Below, piece after piece: positions 1 to 6,526 of a stretch of 11,087 nucleotides of DNA (position 1 is its first letter; each line of letters opens with the position of its first letter). The translations under genes and the position numbers were made by a program. Under the pieces are notes generated by a model, which was given only the letters and a program-made list of their open reading frames with translations, was not told the DNA's origin and searched no databases. The DNA comes from an uncultured Lachnospiraceae bacterium (GTDB taxonomy: Bacteria; Bacillota; Clostridia; Lachnospirales; Lachnospiraceae): positions 1 through 11,087 of the forward strand of contig CAJOPI010000345.1 in NCBI GenBank assembly GCA_905236275.1, in the 5' to 3' direction.

Positions 1-308
1 GTTATATATTCTTCATAAGATTTATCGGAATACATTTTTCTCAAAACGGAAATATCAATATACATGCTCATTTGGGAGGGATTACCAAATCCCTGTTTGC
101 TTTCGTAAAAACTTCCGTTATAACCAATAGCAGAATCAGAGTTATTAGAACGGTCATCTATACGGAATGATATATCAGGATTTTTGGAACAGAACTGGCG
201 GTAATAATCAAGTACATCTCCGTCCGATGGAAGGCTATTATCCGGTTTAATTTGCGAAACACCAGAGGATGATGAATACAAATAATCCTGTTTATTTTCG
301 ATTCGCAT
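1..308 (-). CDS. Hypothetical protein, N-terminal part (cut by window edge)
   Basis: An open frame runs from ATG at 308 leftwards off the window, about 102 codons with no stop. The start has a good ribosome binding site, AAAGGAG at 314-320, which overlaps the stop codon of the upstream gene, so the two are probably co-transcribed and translationally close. The protein begins MRIENKQDYLYSSSSG and is polar, rich in Ser, Asp and Asn, with no signal peptide or membrane segment in the visible part. The style, a short polar N-terminus followed by a region ending in DISVLRKMYSDKSYEEY, recalls Lachnospiraceae DUF6033-like proteins, but that is a weak recollection. Function is unknown. Confidence 0.7.
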   Translation of the reverse strand, partial: MRIENKQDYLYSSSSGVSQIKPDNSLPSDGDVLDYYRQFCSKNPDISFRIDDRSNNSDSAIGYNGSFYESKQGFGNPSQMSMYIDISVLRKMYSDKSYEEYI

Positions 309-318
309 AAAAACTCCT

Positions 319-716
319 TTAGTTATGGATAATTTTGCTTATAATGTGATCTGTTTGTACATGAGTATCAACATCCACATGGTATTTTCTTTTTTCTACC
401 GAAGAATAAAATCTTTTACAATTTTTCTCACATAAAAAGTAATATCTGTCTATTGCATGAAAGTATTGATGCACTTCATCATCAGGAACTGTGGATTTAC
501 ATCCAGGACAAAGTTTTCCGGGACCATAGCTCTCTCCTCTTATAGAATAACGTGACTCATATCCATAATTCATATTTTTACAGTTGCATCTTGGGCATCG
601 TTCAAATCTCGGAGTATATATCGTTGCTGCATAACAAGGAACAAATACAAGAGTAACGAATAGCGAAATAAAAACTAATAATGCAATGGTTTTTTGTAAA
701 AGTTATTTCCTTTCAT
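319..716 (-). pseudogene. Small secreted cysteine-rich protein, frame broken in an A-tract
   Basis: Translation should start at ATG 716, preceded by a near-perfect GAGGAGGT ribosome binding site with about 5 nt spacing. That frame reads MKGNNFYKKPLHY and stops at 675-677. Shifting by -1 inside the run of six A (690-695, minus strand) gives MKGNNFYKKTIALLVFISLF followed by more hydrophobic residues and CYA-A, a classical signal peptide, and continues without a stop to 319. The joined product would be about 132 aa. The mature part carries CPRCNC, CPGC and CEKNC clusters, suggesting a metal-binding or disulfide-rich exported protein. One extra A restores the frame. This may be a pseudogene, a phase-variable tract, or ribosomal slippage on AAAAAA; a sequence error is also possible. 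An in-frame internal ATG at 573 gives only an 84-aa fragment without the signal peptide. The family is not recognised. Confidence 0.65.
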
Positions 717-797
717 TGTGTACCTCCTCGTACTCGAAAAACGTTTAATTATTTTCAACTCGTATATCGGATAAAAGCAAGATTTCTTTGTAGTAAA

Positions 798-817
798 ATT
801 GTATTTTTATTGTATTT
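798..817 (-). repeat. Tandem direct repeat of AAATACAAT, 11-bp period
   Basis: On the minus strand, AAATACAAT occurs twice with a 2-nt spacer, about 80 nt upstream of the ATG at 716. The period of one helical turn suggests an activator or repressor half-site pair, or simply duplicated -10-like elements, since TACAAT matches TATAAT at 5 of 6. No convincing -35 was found at normal spacing. A similar pair lies upstream of glpP. The rest of the 717-854 gap holds only AT-rich sequence and the ribosome binding site for 716. Confidence 0.35.
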
Positions 818-854
818 CAGAGCGTAAATCAATAAAAAAGTTTTTTGTATACAA

Positions 855-1082
855 ATGTTTATATTTAGCAAGATGTATATTCGACTAAGTATATATGGCA
901 TGGAAACATTATCTAGGCATATTGGGACGGTTTTACCGGAAAGAGAAAACCTGTGGTCTGATGGGTATTTTGCAGCGTCAATCGGTCAGGTATCTCAGAC
1001 TACCATCGAACAATATATTGAAATCAGGGATAGTATTAAGGTTTACAAATCCAACACTCTTCACATAAATAAGGTTCGATAA
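855..1082 (+). pseudogene. IS200/IS605-family TnpA transposase, C-terminal remnant
   Basis: The 75-codon frame contains LWSDGYFAASIGQVSQTTIE followed by QYIEIR at residues 33-58. This matches the conserved C-terminal block of Y1 (HUH) transposases of the IS200/IS605 family, in which the Tyr of the YxxxQ motif is the DNA-attacking nucleophile (here Tyr54). The usual Gln four residues later is Arg, the HUH half of the protein is absent upstream, and ATG 855 has no ribosome binding site, so this is a decayed fragment rather than an active transposase. The first roughly 30 residues are not recognisably TnpA. No TnpB/IscB gene and no clear subterminal hairpins are visible nearby. It marks an old insertion at the left border of the Ter locus. 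Confidence 0.75.
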
Positions 1083-1114
1083 CTTTTTAAGGCTTGGAAA
1101 GATGGTAATAATCA

Positions 1115-1143
1115 ATGACAAGTGATAAAATTCTAAGTATGAG
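1115..1143 (+). promoter_or_regulatory. Candidate sigma-A promoter for the yceG-telA unit
   Basis: ATGACA (1115-1120, 5 of 6 to TTGACA) is followed after 17 bp by TATGAG (1138-1143, 4 of 6 to TATAAT). It lies about 37 nt before ATG 1180 and between the transposase remnant and the first Ter gene. Spacing is ideal but the -10 is weak, so this is a tentative call. Confidence 0.3.
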
Positions 1144-1179
1144 CGTTTTGCTTAAAAATATTACAGGCGAGAGACGATT

Positions 1180-3441
1180 ATGCTGGAACATAAGAAAATT
1201 CAAAAGCTTGATGATTATTTTAACGAATTAGCAAAGAGGGCCGAGAAGGGTGTTTATTTTTACAGGATAAATTCCTACTCGGCAGAGACAGCCGGATTTA
1301 TAAAAAAATACTATGACCTTGCGAGGAAAACGGGCGTAGTGATTGAAGGGAAAATTGCAAATCCCGATGAGAAAAATCTTGCTTATTATAATGAGATAAT
1401 GGGCATGGATTTCGAGATGAGCAGCGCCTTTATAAATAAGAGCATGAAAAAATGGCTGCCGAGAATGAACGATTATCAGCGACAGAGTGTTGCGGAGTCT
1501 GTATACAGTTCCCTTGAGAGAATGGCTAAGGCCGGCAAGACCGAAAACATGCTGAAAAACGCATATATAAAATTCATGTGCTGGCTTTATTATAAGTTTG
1601 AGCGGATAACGAACAGGCTTGGGGAAAATACCGTTCCGAAAATACTCTACGAAGGCGAGATAGGCAGCTACGAGCTCATGCTGATTTCCATACTTTCGGA
1701 TGCGGGCTGCGATGTGGTGCTCCTGCAATATAAAGGTGACGCGGCATATCTTAAAAATGACCCGGAGTCAAAGCTTTCCTTTGAGTATAAGGATAATAAT
1801 GGGGTGAGCTTCCCGGAGGGCTACTGCTTAAAGAAGGTCAGGGAAGAGCTTCAGACTGATGCGAATAATGAGCGGCTTTATGGAACGCTGCCCCCCATAA
1901 AAAACTGCACAAATGCATGGATAAGCGGAAATCTCTTCGAGGATTTCGAAAAAGCGGTGACTGTCAGGGGAGACGACAGGAACTTTTATTATAACTGCTT
2001 TTACAGGGTGAACGGCGTTGAGGATAAGGTAACTTATGCTAACGAGCTTCTTAAATTTCAGCAGGAGCTAAAAAAAAGCAAAAGAAACATAGTGATAGTA
2101 AATTCGTGTATAGAGCGGCCGACACCGGAGGAAATCGCGGGGATAAAGAGGGAAAATTACGAAAAGCAGGAGCAGATGCTAATGGGGCTCTGCGTAAATC
2201 TCAATTTTATCTCTGATACTGAACTCAGGAGAATAGTCAGGAAGAATTTTATAGACAGCATTATTGCGGAGTCGAAAAAGGCAGGAATGAACTTAAACAG
2301 GCTCAGCAATAAGGCGGTTTACCTGCTCTGCTGGCTCAGACGCTACTGGAGTGCCTTGCTTCCGAACTGGAAAATGCCGGAGACGGGCTGCTTCATTTAT
2401 ATGGGTGGCTGCAAAAATGAAAACGAGGCAATGTTTCTAAGCTTCCTTGCAAGACTGCCGGTTGATGTACTCATACTCTGTCCGAACTTAAATGTCAGAT
2501 GTGTTTTGGAGGATAAGCTTCTCTACGAGGTAAATTATACGGAAAGCATAGCAATGGACAGCTATCCCGAGGAAAACTCACAGCTTTCTATCGGAACGGC
2601 CGCTTATCATGCGGAGCGTGAGCTTGACAGTCTTATCTATCAGGAAACGGGCATCTACAGGAATATGCAGTACGGCAGTGCAAATGTCATAAATCTGCAG
2701 ACTATGTATGAGGAAATAAAAATTCTCTGGAAGGAAGAACTGAAATACAGACCGAATTTCAGTACTGTAGACGGTATCGTAAATATGCCGGTCATCTTTG
2801 CGAAGATTTCAGGGGTTAAGGACGGGAACGTTCCGCAATACTGGCTTTCGCTAAAGGAACTTATCACGCCTGAAACCATTGTGGCGACTAAGGCGCCCTA
2901 TATCAGTCCGACCGCGGATAATCCGCTGAAGGTCTGTGCTGCCGAATTTTATAAAAACGGAAGGCTGCAGCGGAAAAGAATTAAAAATCATCCGAATTAC
3001 CAATATGGGATTTTGCGTGAGGAAATTCAGGATTTTATGCTTGATAAGCTGGAGTTGATCATTAAGAAGAAACTCATAAAGGGAATAGGCGAAAACGGTA
3101 GTGAATACAATGTTATCGCACAGGTGCTGAATCTCCCGAAGCCAATGCTGAGGCTTATTCAGAATTTTGACTTCACGAAGAAGAACCCGAAGTTCATCTA
3201 TATAAATACTGCGGAAACGGTGATTTCGCAGGAAGACACGATATTGACTCTTTTCCTGCATCTGATAGGCTTTGATGTCCTTTTCTTTGTCCCTACGGGC
3301 TATCGGAGCGTGGAAAAATTTTTCAATGCGCAATTGCCGGAAGAGCATCAGGTCGGGGAATATAAATACGATCTTTTGGTGCCGGACCTGAATAGCATAC
3401 GTCATTCGTGGCTTGACAATATTTTTAAGAGAGGTAATTAG
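1180..3441 (+). CDS. yceG: YceG-like protein of Ter-type stress systems, long form
   Basis: This 753-aa soluble protein resembles the YceG_bac family (Pfam PF14266, a predicted component of a Ter-linked biosynthetic module). It is followed directly by a TelA gene, as yceG is followed by yceH in Bacillus. No signal peptide or membrane span is visible. Three segments share one pattern, a beta strand with Y-x-G/N, then a Glu-containing helix, then a strand of the form DVxxxxP: near 153-190 (PKILYEGEIGSYE to DVVLLQ), 402-440 (CFIYMGGCKNENE to DVLILCP) and 670-708 (PKFIYINTAETVISQED to DVLFFVP). That suggests an internally triplicated Rossmann-like unit. It is longer than Bacillus YceG as I remember it (roughly 540 aa). 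ATG 1180 follows an in-frame stop at 1153-1155; its ribosome binding site (AGGCGAG) is weak. The biochemical activity is unknown. The family call rests on sequence feel plus strong synteny. Confidence 0.75.
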   Translation: MLEHKKIQKLDDYFNELAKRAEKGVYFYRINSYSAETAGFIKKYYDLARKTGVVIEGKIANPDEKNLAYYNEIMGMDFEMSSAFINKSMKKWLPRMNDYQRQSVAESVYSSLERMAKAGKTENMLKNAYIKFMCWLYYKFERITNRLGENTVPKILYEGEIGSYELMLISILSDAGCDVVLLQYKGDAAYLKNDPESKLSFEYKDNNGVSFPEGYCLKKVREELQTDANNERLYGTLPPIKNCTNAWISGNLFEDFEKAVTVRGDDRNFYYNCFYRVNGVEDKVTYANELLKFQQELKKSKRNIVIVNSCIERPTPEEIAGIKRENYEKQEQMLMGLCVNLNFISDTELRRIVRKNFIDSIIAESKKAGMNLNRLSNKAVYLLCWLRRYWSALLPNWKMPETGCFIYMGGCKNENEAMFLSFLARLPVDVLILCPNLNVRCVLEDKLLYEVNYTESIAMDSYPEENSQLSIGTAAYHAERELDSLIYQETGIYRNMQYGSANVINLQTMYEEIKILWKEELKYRPNFSTVDGIVNMPVIFAKISGVKDGNVPQYWLSLKELITPETIVATKAPYISPTADNPLKVCAAEFYKNGRLQRKRIKNHPNYQYGILREEIQDFMLDKLELIIKKKLIKGIGENGSEYNVIAQVLNLPKPMLRLIQNFDFTKKNPKFIYINTAETVISQEDTILTLFLHLIGFDVLFFVPTGYRSVEKFFNAQLPEEHQVGEYKYDLLVPDLNSIRHSWLDNIFKRGN

Positions 3442-3442
3442 T

Positions 3443-4549
3443 GTGGAAGCGGAATTTCCCAATGCGGCTCCGGCAGAGCCTGAAAATAAGCCTGCCGCTG
3501 TCAGGCAGTACGACATTTTTGCGGACAGACAGCAGATGAATGAAAGACTTGTAAATTCGGATGAGGTTGACGCTCTTGTGAGCAAGATCGAGGTTTATAA
3601 TCTGGAAACGATCCTGAAGTTCGGGGCGGAGGCGGCAAAGGAGATTTCCAAAGCGTCTGACCTGATGCTTAAAAGCATGACCTTGTCGCAGTCGGAAGGT
3701 TCGGGTGAAATGCTGCATAGTCTGGCAAAAATCATGGAGAAGTTCGACCTCGGAGAGATCAGGGAGGATGATTCTTTTTTTGGCAGGGTTTTCGGGAACA
3801 ATAAGAAGCAGACTGAGAAAATAGTTGCTAAATATCATACTATGGGTGAGGAGCTTGACAGGATATATGTTCAGCTCAAAGCCTATGAGTCTGAGATTAA
3901 GCAGTCGAACCGCAAGATAGCGGCGATGTTTGACGCAAATGTCAATTATTACCATGAGCTTGTAAAATATATCCTTGCCGGAGAGCAGGCGTGCAGGGAA
4001 ATCGAGGCTCATATAGATAAGCGCCGTCGGGATATGGAGATTTCGGGAGACCAGTCGATAGAGTTTGAGCTGACAAGTCTCAAACAGGCTCTGCTTGCAA
4101 TGGAGCAGAGGACACAGGATCTTCGTATGTCAGAGAACGTGGCATTGCAGTCTATCCCGATGCTGAAGACTATGGAGTTCAACAACTATAATCTTGCCCG
4201 TCAGATCGATACGGCTTTTCTTGTCACCCTTCCCGTATTTAAGCAGGCGATTGCGCAGGCTATCCTGCTCAAACGGCAGAAGATACAGTCGGAGTCTATG
4301 GCGGCTCTCAACAGTAAGATGAACGAGATGCTTGAAAAAAAAGCGAAGAAGAACAGGGAGATTTCGAAGCAGACCGCAGGGCATGCGTCAGCTGCTTCTG
4401 CCCGGACAGAAACGCTTGAAAGCACGTTGAGGACTATTATGAATGGCATTGGTGAGACGCGCCGGATTGAAGAAAACGCAAGGAAGAAACGCATAGAAGA
4501 TCAGTCGCGGCTTGAAGCTATTAAAGCTGATGTGTCAAAAACACTTTAA
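3443..4549 (+). CDS. telA: TelA/YceH-family toxic anion (tellurite) resistance protein
   Basis: The protein is a helical, charged cytoplasmic protein of the TelA family (PF05816). The best-conserved family block is clear at about residues 236-275, QSIPMLKTMEFNNYNLARQI followed by DTAFLVTLPVFKQAIAQAIL. Heptad-like charged segments around 115-160 and after 285 suggest coiled coils. With a GTG start at 3443 it is 368 aa, close to Bacillus YceH. That start lies one base after the upstream TAG and has GAGAGG about 8 nt before it, so it is preferred over a TTG at 3413 that would overlap yceG by 29 nt. The family is linked to tellurite, toxic anion and cell-envelope antibiotic resistance, with no settled mechanism. 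It is tightly coupled to yceG. Confidence 0.92.
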   Translation: MEAEFPNAAPAEPENKPAAVRQYDIFADRQQMNERLVNSDEVDALVSKIEVYNLETILKFGAEAAKEISKASDLMLKSMTLSQSEGSGEMLHSLAKIMEKFDLGEIREDDSFFGRVFGNNKKQTEKIVAKYHTMGEELDRIYVQLKAYESEIKQSNRKIAAMFDANVNYYHELVKYILAGEQACREIEAHIDKRRRDMEISGDQSIEFELTSLKQALLAMEQRTQDLRMSENVALQSIPMLKTMEFNNYNLARQIDTAFLVTLPVFKQAIAQAILLKRQKIQSESMAALNSKMNEMLEKKAKKNREISKQTAGHASAASARTETLESTLRTIMNGIGETRRIEENARKKRIEDQSRLEAIKADVSKTL

Positions 4550-4550
4550 T

Positions 4551-4579
4551 TCGCCATTTTAGATAAATAATGATATAAT
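4551..4579 (+). promoter_or_regulatory. Extended -10 promoter driving the terD genes
   Basis: TGATATAAT at 4571-4579 is a perfect extended -10 (TGn plus TATAAT). TCGCCA at 4551-4556 is a 4-of-6 -35 at exactly 17 bp. It begins right after the TelA stop and 67 nt before the first terD start, so the terD-ATPase part of the locus can be transcribed separately from yceG-telA. Start of transcription would be near 4586. Confidence 0.7.
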
Positions 4580-4588
4580 GAAGTTTCA

Positions 4589-4617
4589 GGAATCGTTGAA
4601 AAAATAACAATGATTTC
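4589..4617 (+). other. 5' leader hairpin before terD
   Basis: GGAATCGTTG (4589-4598) can pair with CAATGATTTC (4608-4617), ten pairs including two G-U, around a 9-nt A-rich loop. It would lie at the very 5' end of the transcript from the 4571 promoter. There is no following U-tract, so it is not a terminator; an mRNA-stabilising 5' hairpin or a dyad operator are alternatives. A strong AAGGAGGT ribosome binding site follows at 4631-4638. Confidence 0.4.
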
Positions 4618-4645
4618 ATAAGGGAAAAAGAAGGAGGTAATTGAA

Positions 4646-5227
4646 ATGCCGATTAATTTGTCGAAGGGACAGAAGGTTGATTTAACGAAGGGGAATCCGG
4701 GACTCAAAAGTGTGATGGTTGGTCTCGGATGGGATGTTAACGCTTTTGATTCGGGGGCTGATTTTGACCTTGATGCGGCAGCATTTATGCTGGGGGCGAA
4801 TGGAAAGTGCCCGAATGATAAGGATTTCATATTTTATGGAAATCTTGCACATGCCAGTGAGTCGGTAGTACATCAGGGGGATAATCTGACCGGTGAAGGC
4901 GAAGGCGACGATGAGCAGATACTTGTAGACCTTACAAAAGTGCCTGCAAATATCGAGAGAATAGCATTTACTGTGACAATCTATGATGCGGATAAGCGTC
5001 ATCAGAATTTCGGACAGGTTTCAAATTCTTTTATAAGACTTGTTGATAATTCAAGCGGACAGGAGCTTATAAGATATGACCTCGGCGAAGATTTCTCGAT
5101 CGAGACGGCTGTTGTCGTAGGTGAGCTTTATAAGCACAACGGAGAGTGGAAGTTTAACGCCATCGGAAGCGGTTTCCAGGGCGGACTTGCAGCACTGTGC
5201 GGTCATTATGGAATAGAGGTAGCATAA
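4646..5227 (+). CDS. terD: TerD-family Ca2+-binding stress protein, copy 1
   Basis: This is a full-length 193-aa TerD domain protein (PF02342). It starts [20 protein letters not shown], then GLGWD, DFDLD at 39-43, GNL at 65-67, GDNLTG at 78-83 and GDDEQ at 87-91, and ends with the typical [19 protein letters not shown] block. The Asp-rich DFDLD and GDNLTGxGxGDDE loops are the Ca2+-binding sites known from TerD structures. The protein is cytoplasmic with no signal peptide. The ATG has a strong AAGGAGGT ribosome binding site with about 7 nt spacing, making it the best translated start of the trio. It is the first gene after the extended -10 promoter. In the family, TerD proteins support resistance to tellurite, phage and envelope stress; which paralogue of the Bacillus yceCDE set this matches is not certain. 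Confidence 0.95.
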   Translation: MPINLSKGQKVDLTKGNPGLKSVMVGLGWDVNAFDSGADFDLDAAAFMLGANGKCPNDKDFIFYGNLAHASESVVHQGDNLTGEGEGDDEQILVDLTKVPANIERIAFTVTIYDADKRHQNFGQVSNSFIRLVDNSSGQELIRYDLGEDFSIETAVVVGELYKHNGEWKFNAIGSGFQGGLAALCGHYGIEVA

Positions 5228-5242
5228 AATGGAGGTAGAATT

Positions 5243-5824
5243 ATGCCTGTAAGTTTACAGAAGGGACAGAAGGTAAGCCTTACAAAAGGCAATCCGGGAC
5301 TTAAGAATGTTGTGGTAGGTATCGGCTGGGATGTCAATGCTTTCGATACCGGCGGAGATTTTGACCTTGACGCATCGGCGTTTCTTCTTACTGATGCCGG
5401 AAAGGTTTCGGACCAGAAGGATTTCGTATTCTTTGGAAATCTTCAGCACCCGTCAGGAAGTGTGGAGCATCTTGGTGACAATCTCACCGGTGCAGGCGAT
5501 GGTGATGATGAGCAGATAAAGATCGATCTTTCAAAGGTTCCTGCAAATATCACAAGGATTGCCTTTACCGTAACTATCTATGATGCAGAGAAGCGTCATC
5601 AGAATTTCGGACAGGTGAGCAATGCCTTTGTAAGAATATACAATGAAGCAAATGGAGAGGAGCTTCTCAGATATGATCTGGGAGAAGACTTCTCGATAGA
5701 AACGGCTGCGGTTTTCGGAGAGCTTTACAAGAATGGTGACGAGTGGAAGTTCAACGCCATCGGAAGCGGCTTCCAGGGCGGACTTGCAGCACTTTGTAAT
5801 AATTACGGAGTAGATGTAGAATAA
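5243..5824 (+). CDS. terD: TerD-family Ca2+-binding stress protein, copy 2
   Basis: This 193-aa TerD protein lies 15 nt after copy 1, with GGAGGT ahead of its ATG. It aligns with copy 1 without gaps: DFDLD at 39-43 and GDNLTG at 78-83 fall at the same residue numbers, so both Ca2+ sites look intact. The nucleotide sequences are very close over the [12 protein letters not shown] and [17 protein letters not shown] blocks, pointing to recent tandem duplication or gene conversion. It is probably translated from the same mRNA as its neighbours and may oligomerise with them; that last point is inference from paralogue clustering. Confidence 0.95.
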   Translation: MPVSLQKGQKVSLTKGNPGLKNVVVGIGWDVNAFDTGGDFDLDASAFLLTDAGKVSDQKDFVFFGNLQHPSGSVEHLGDNLTGAGDGDDEQIKIDLSKVPANITRIAFTVTIYDAEKRHQNFGQVSNAFVRIYNEANGEELLRYDLGEDFSIETAAVFGELYKNGDEWKFNAIGSGFQGGLAALCNNYGVDVE

Positions 5825-5834
5825 GGAGTTTACA

Positions 5835-6437
5835 ATGTCTATCAGTTTACAGAAAGGACAGAAAGTTAATCTGTCAAAGGAGAGTGCCGGTCTGTCGAAG
5901 ATAATCGTTGGACTGGGCTGGGACGCAGCAGAACAGAAGTCAGGCGGCTTTTTAAGCTCGCTTTTCGGAGGTGCACCGCAGGCTATCGACTGCGATGCCT
6001 CCGCGATAATGCTGAAGAACGGAAAGTTTGTCGATAAACAGGATCTTGTTTATTTCGGAAACTTAAAGCATAAGTCAAAGACCGTAACCCACATGGGAGA
6101 TAATCTTACAGGTGACGGTGAGGGTGATGATGAGCAGATAGTCATCGAGCTTGCAAAGGTTCCTTCGGAATACGACAGGATTGTTATCGTCGTAAATATT
6201 TATTCGGCGGTTTCGAGAAAACAGCATTTCGGAATGATAAAGAATGCCTTTATCCGTCTGGTTGATGCCAGCAATAATAAAGAAATCTGCAAGTATAATT
6301 TAACTGATGATTATCCCGGAATGATGGCTATGATTTTCGGTGAGGTCTACAGACGCGACGGTGAGTGGAAGTTCAGCGCCATAGGTCAGGGAACACAGGA
6401 CCCGGGACTTAATGAGCTGACCGCCAGATATAGGTGA
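5835..6437 (+). CDS. TerD-family protein, divergent copy 3 with an insertion
   Basis: This 200-aa TerD-domain protein starts 10 nt after copy 2 behind AAGGAG. It keeps GLGWD at 26-30 and GDNLTGDGEGDDEQ at 88-101. Between GWD and the first metal loop it carries an extra Gly/Ser/Phe-rich stretch (GGFLSSLFGGAPQA, residues 37-50). The first loop is IDCDAS instead of DFDLDAS, losing one Asp and gaining a Cys. The C-terminus also differs: GTQDPGLNEL replaces GFQGGLAAL. Such a diverged third copy is usual in Ter operons and suggests a separate role, for example as an assembly or partner-binding subunit, though this is inference. The first Ca2+ site may be weaker, while the second looks intact. Confidence 0.92.
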   Translation: MSISLQKGQKVNLSKESAGLSKIIVGLGWDAAEQKSGGFLSSLFGGAPQAIDCDASAIMLKNGKFVDKQDLVYFGNLKHKSKTVTHMGDNLTGDGEGDDEQIVIELAKVPSEYDRIVIVVNIYSAVSRKQHFGMIKNAFIRLVDASNNKEICKYNLTDDYPGMMAMIFGEVYRRDGEWKFSAIGQGTQDPGLNELTARYR

Positions 6438-6472
6438 TTTAAATGATGTAAAAAGTCACATCACAAGAATAC

Positions 6473-6517
6473 GATATCCGGCGTTTGACTCCTAAGTGGA
6501 GTAGCGATATCAGGAGG
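6473..6517 (+). promoter_or_regulatory. Leader hairpin next to, and able to mask, the ATPase ribosome binding site
   Basis: GATATC at 6473-6478 can pair with GATATC at 6506-6511, enclosing ACTCC (6488-6492) paired with GGAGT (6498-6502) over a TAAGT loop. The stem ends exactly where the AGGAGG ribosome binding site (6512-6517) begins. In an alternative fold CTCCT (6489-6493) pairs with AGGAG (6512-6516) and hides the site. Upstream, TGATGT (6444-6449) and ACATCA (6458-6463) form another small dyad. No matching known riboswitch class is recognised. Confidence 0.4.
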
Positions 6518-6526
6518 ACTAAAATT

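Noticed and set aside
2851..3585. 244-codon minus-strand open frame
   Set aside because: It lies antisense to yceG and telA, spans their junction, has no ribosome binding site or recognisable domain, and is explained by codon bias of the plus-strand genes.
5331..5519. 62-codon plus-strand frame inside terD copy 2
   Set aside because: It is an out-of-frame overlap entirely inside a conserved TerD gene with no ribosome binding site of its own.
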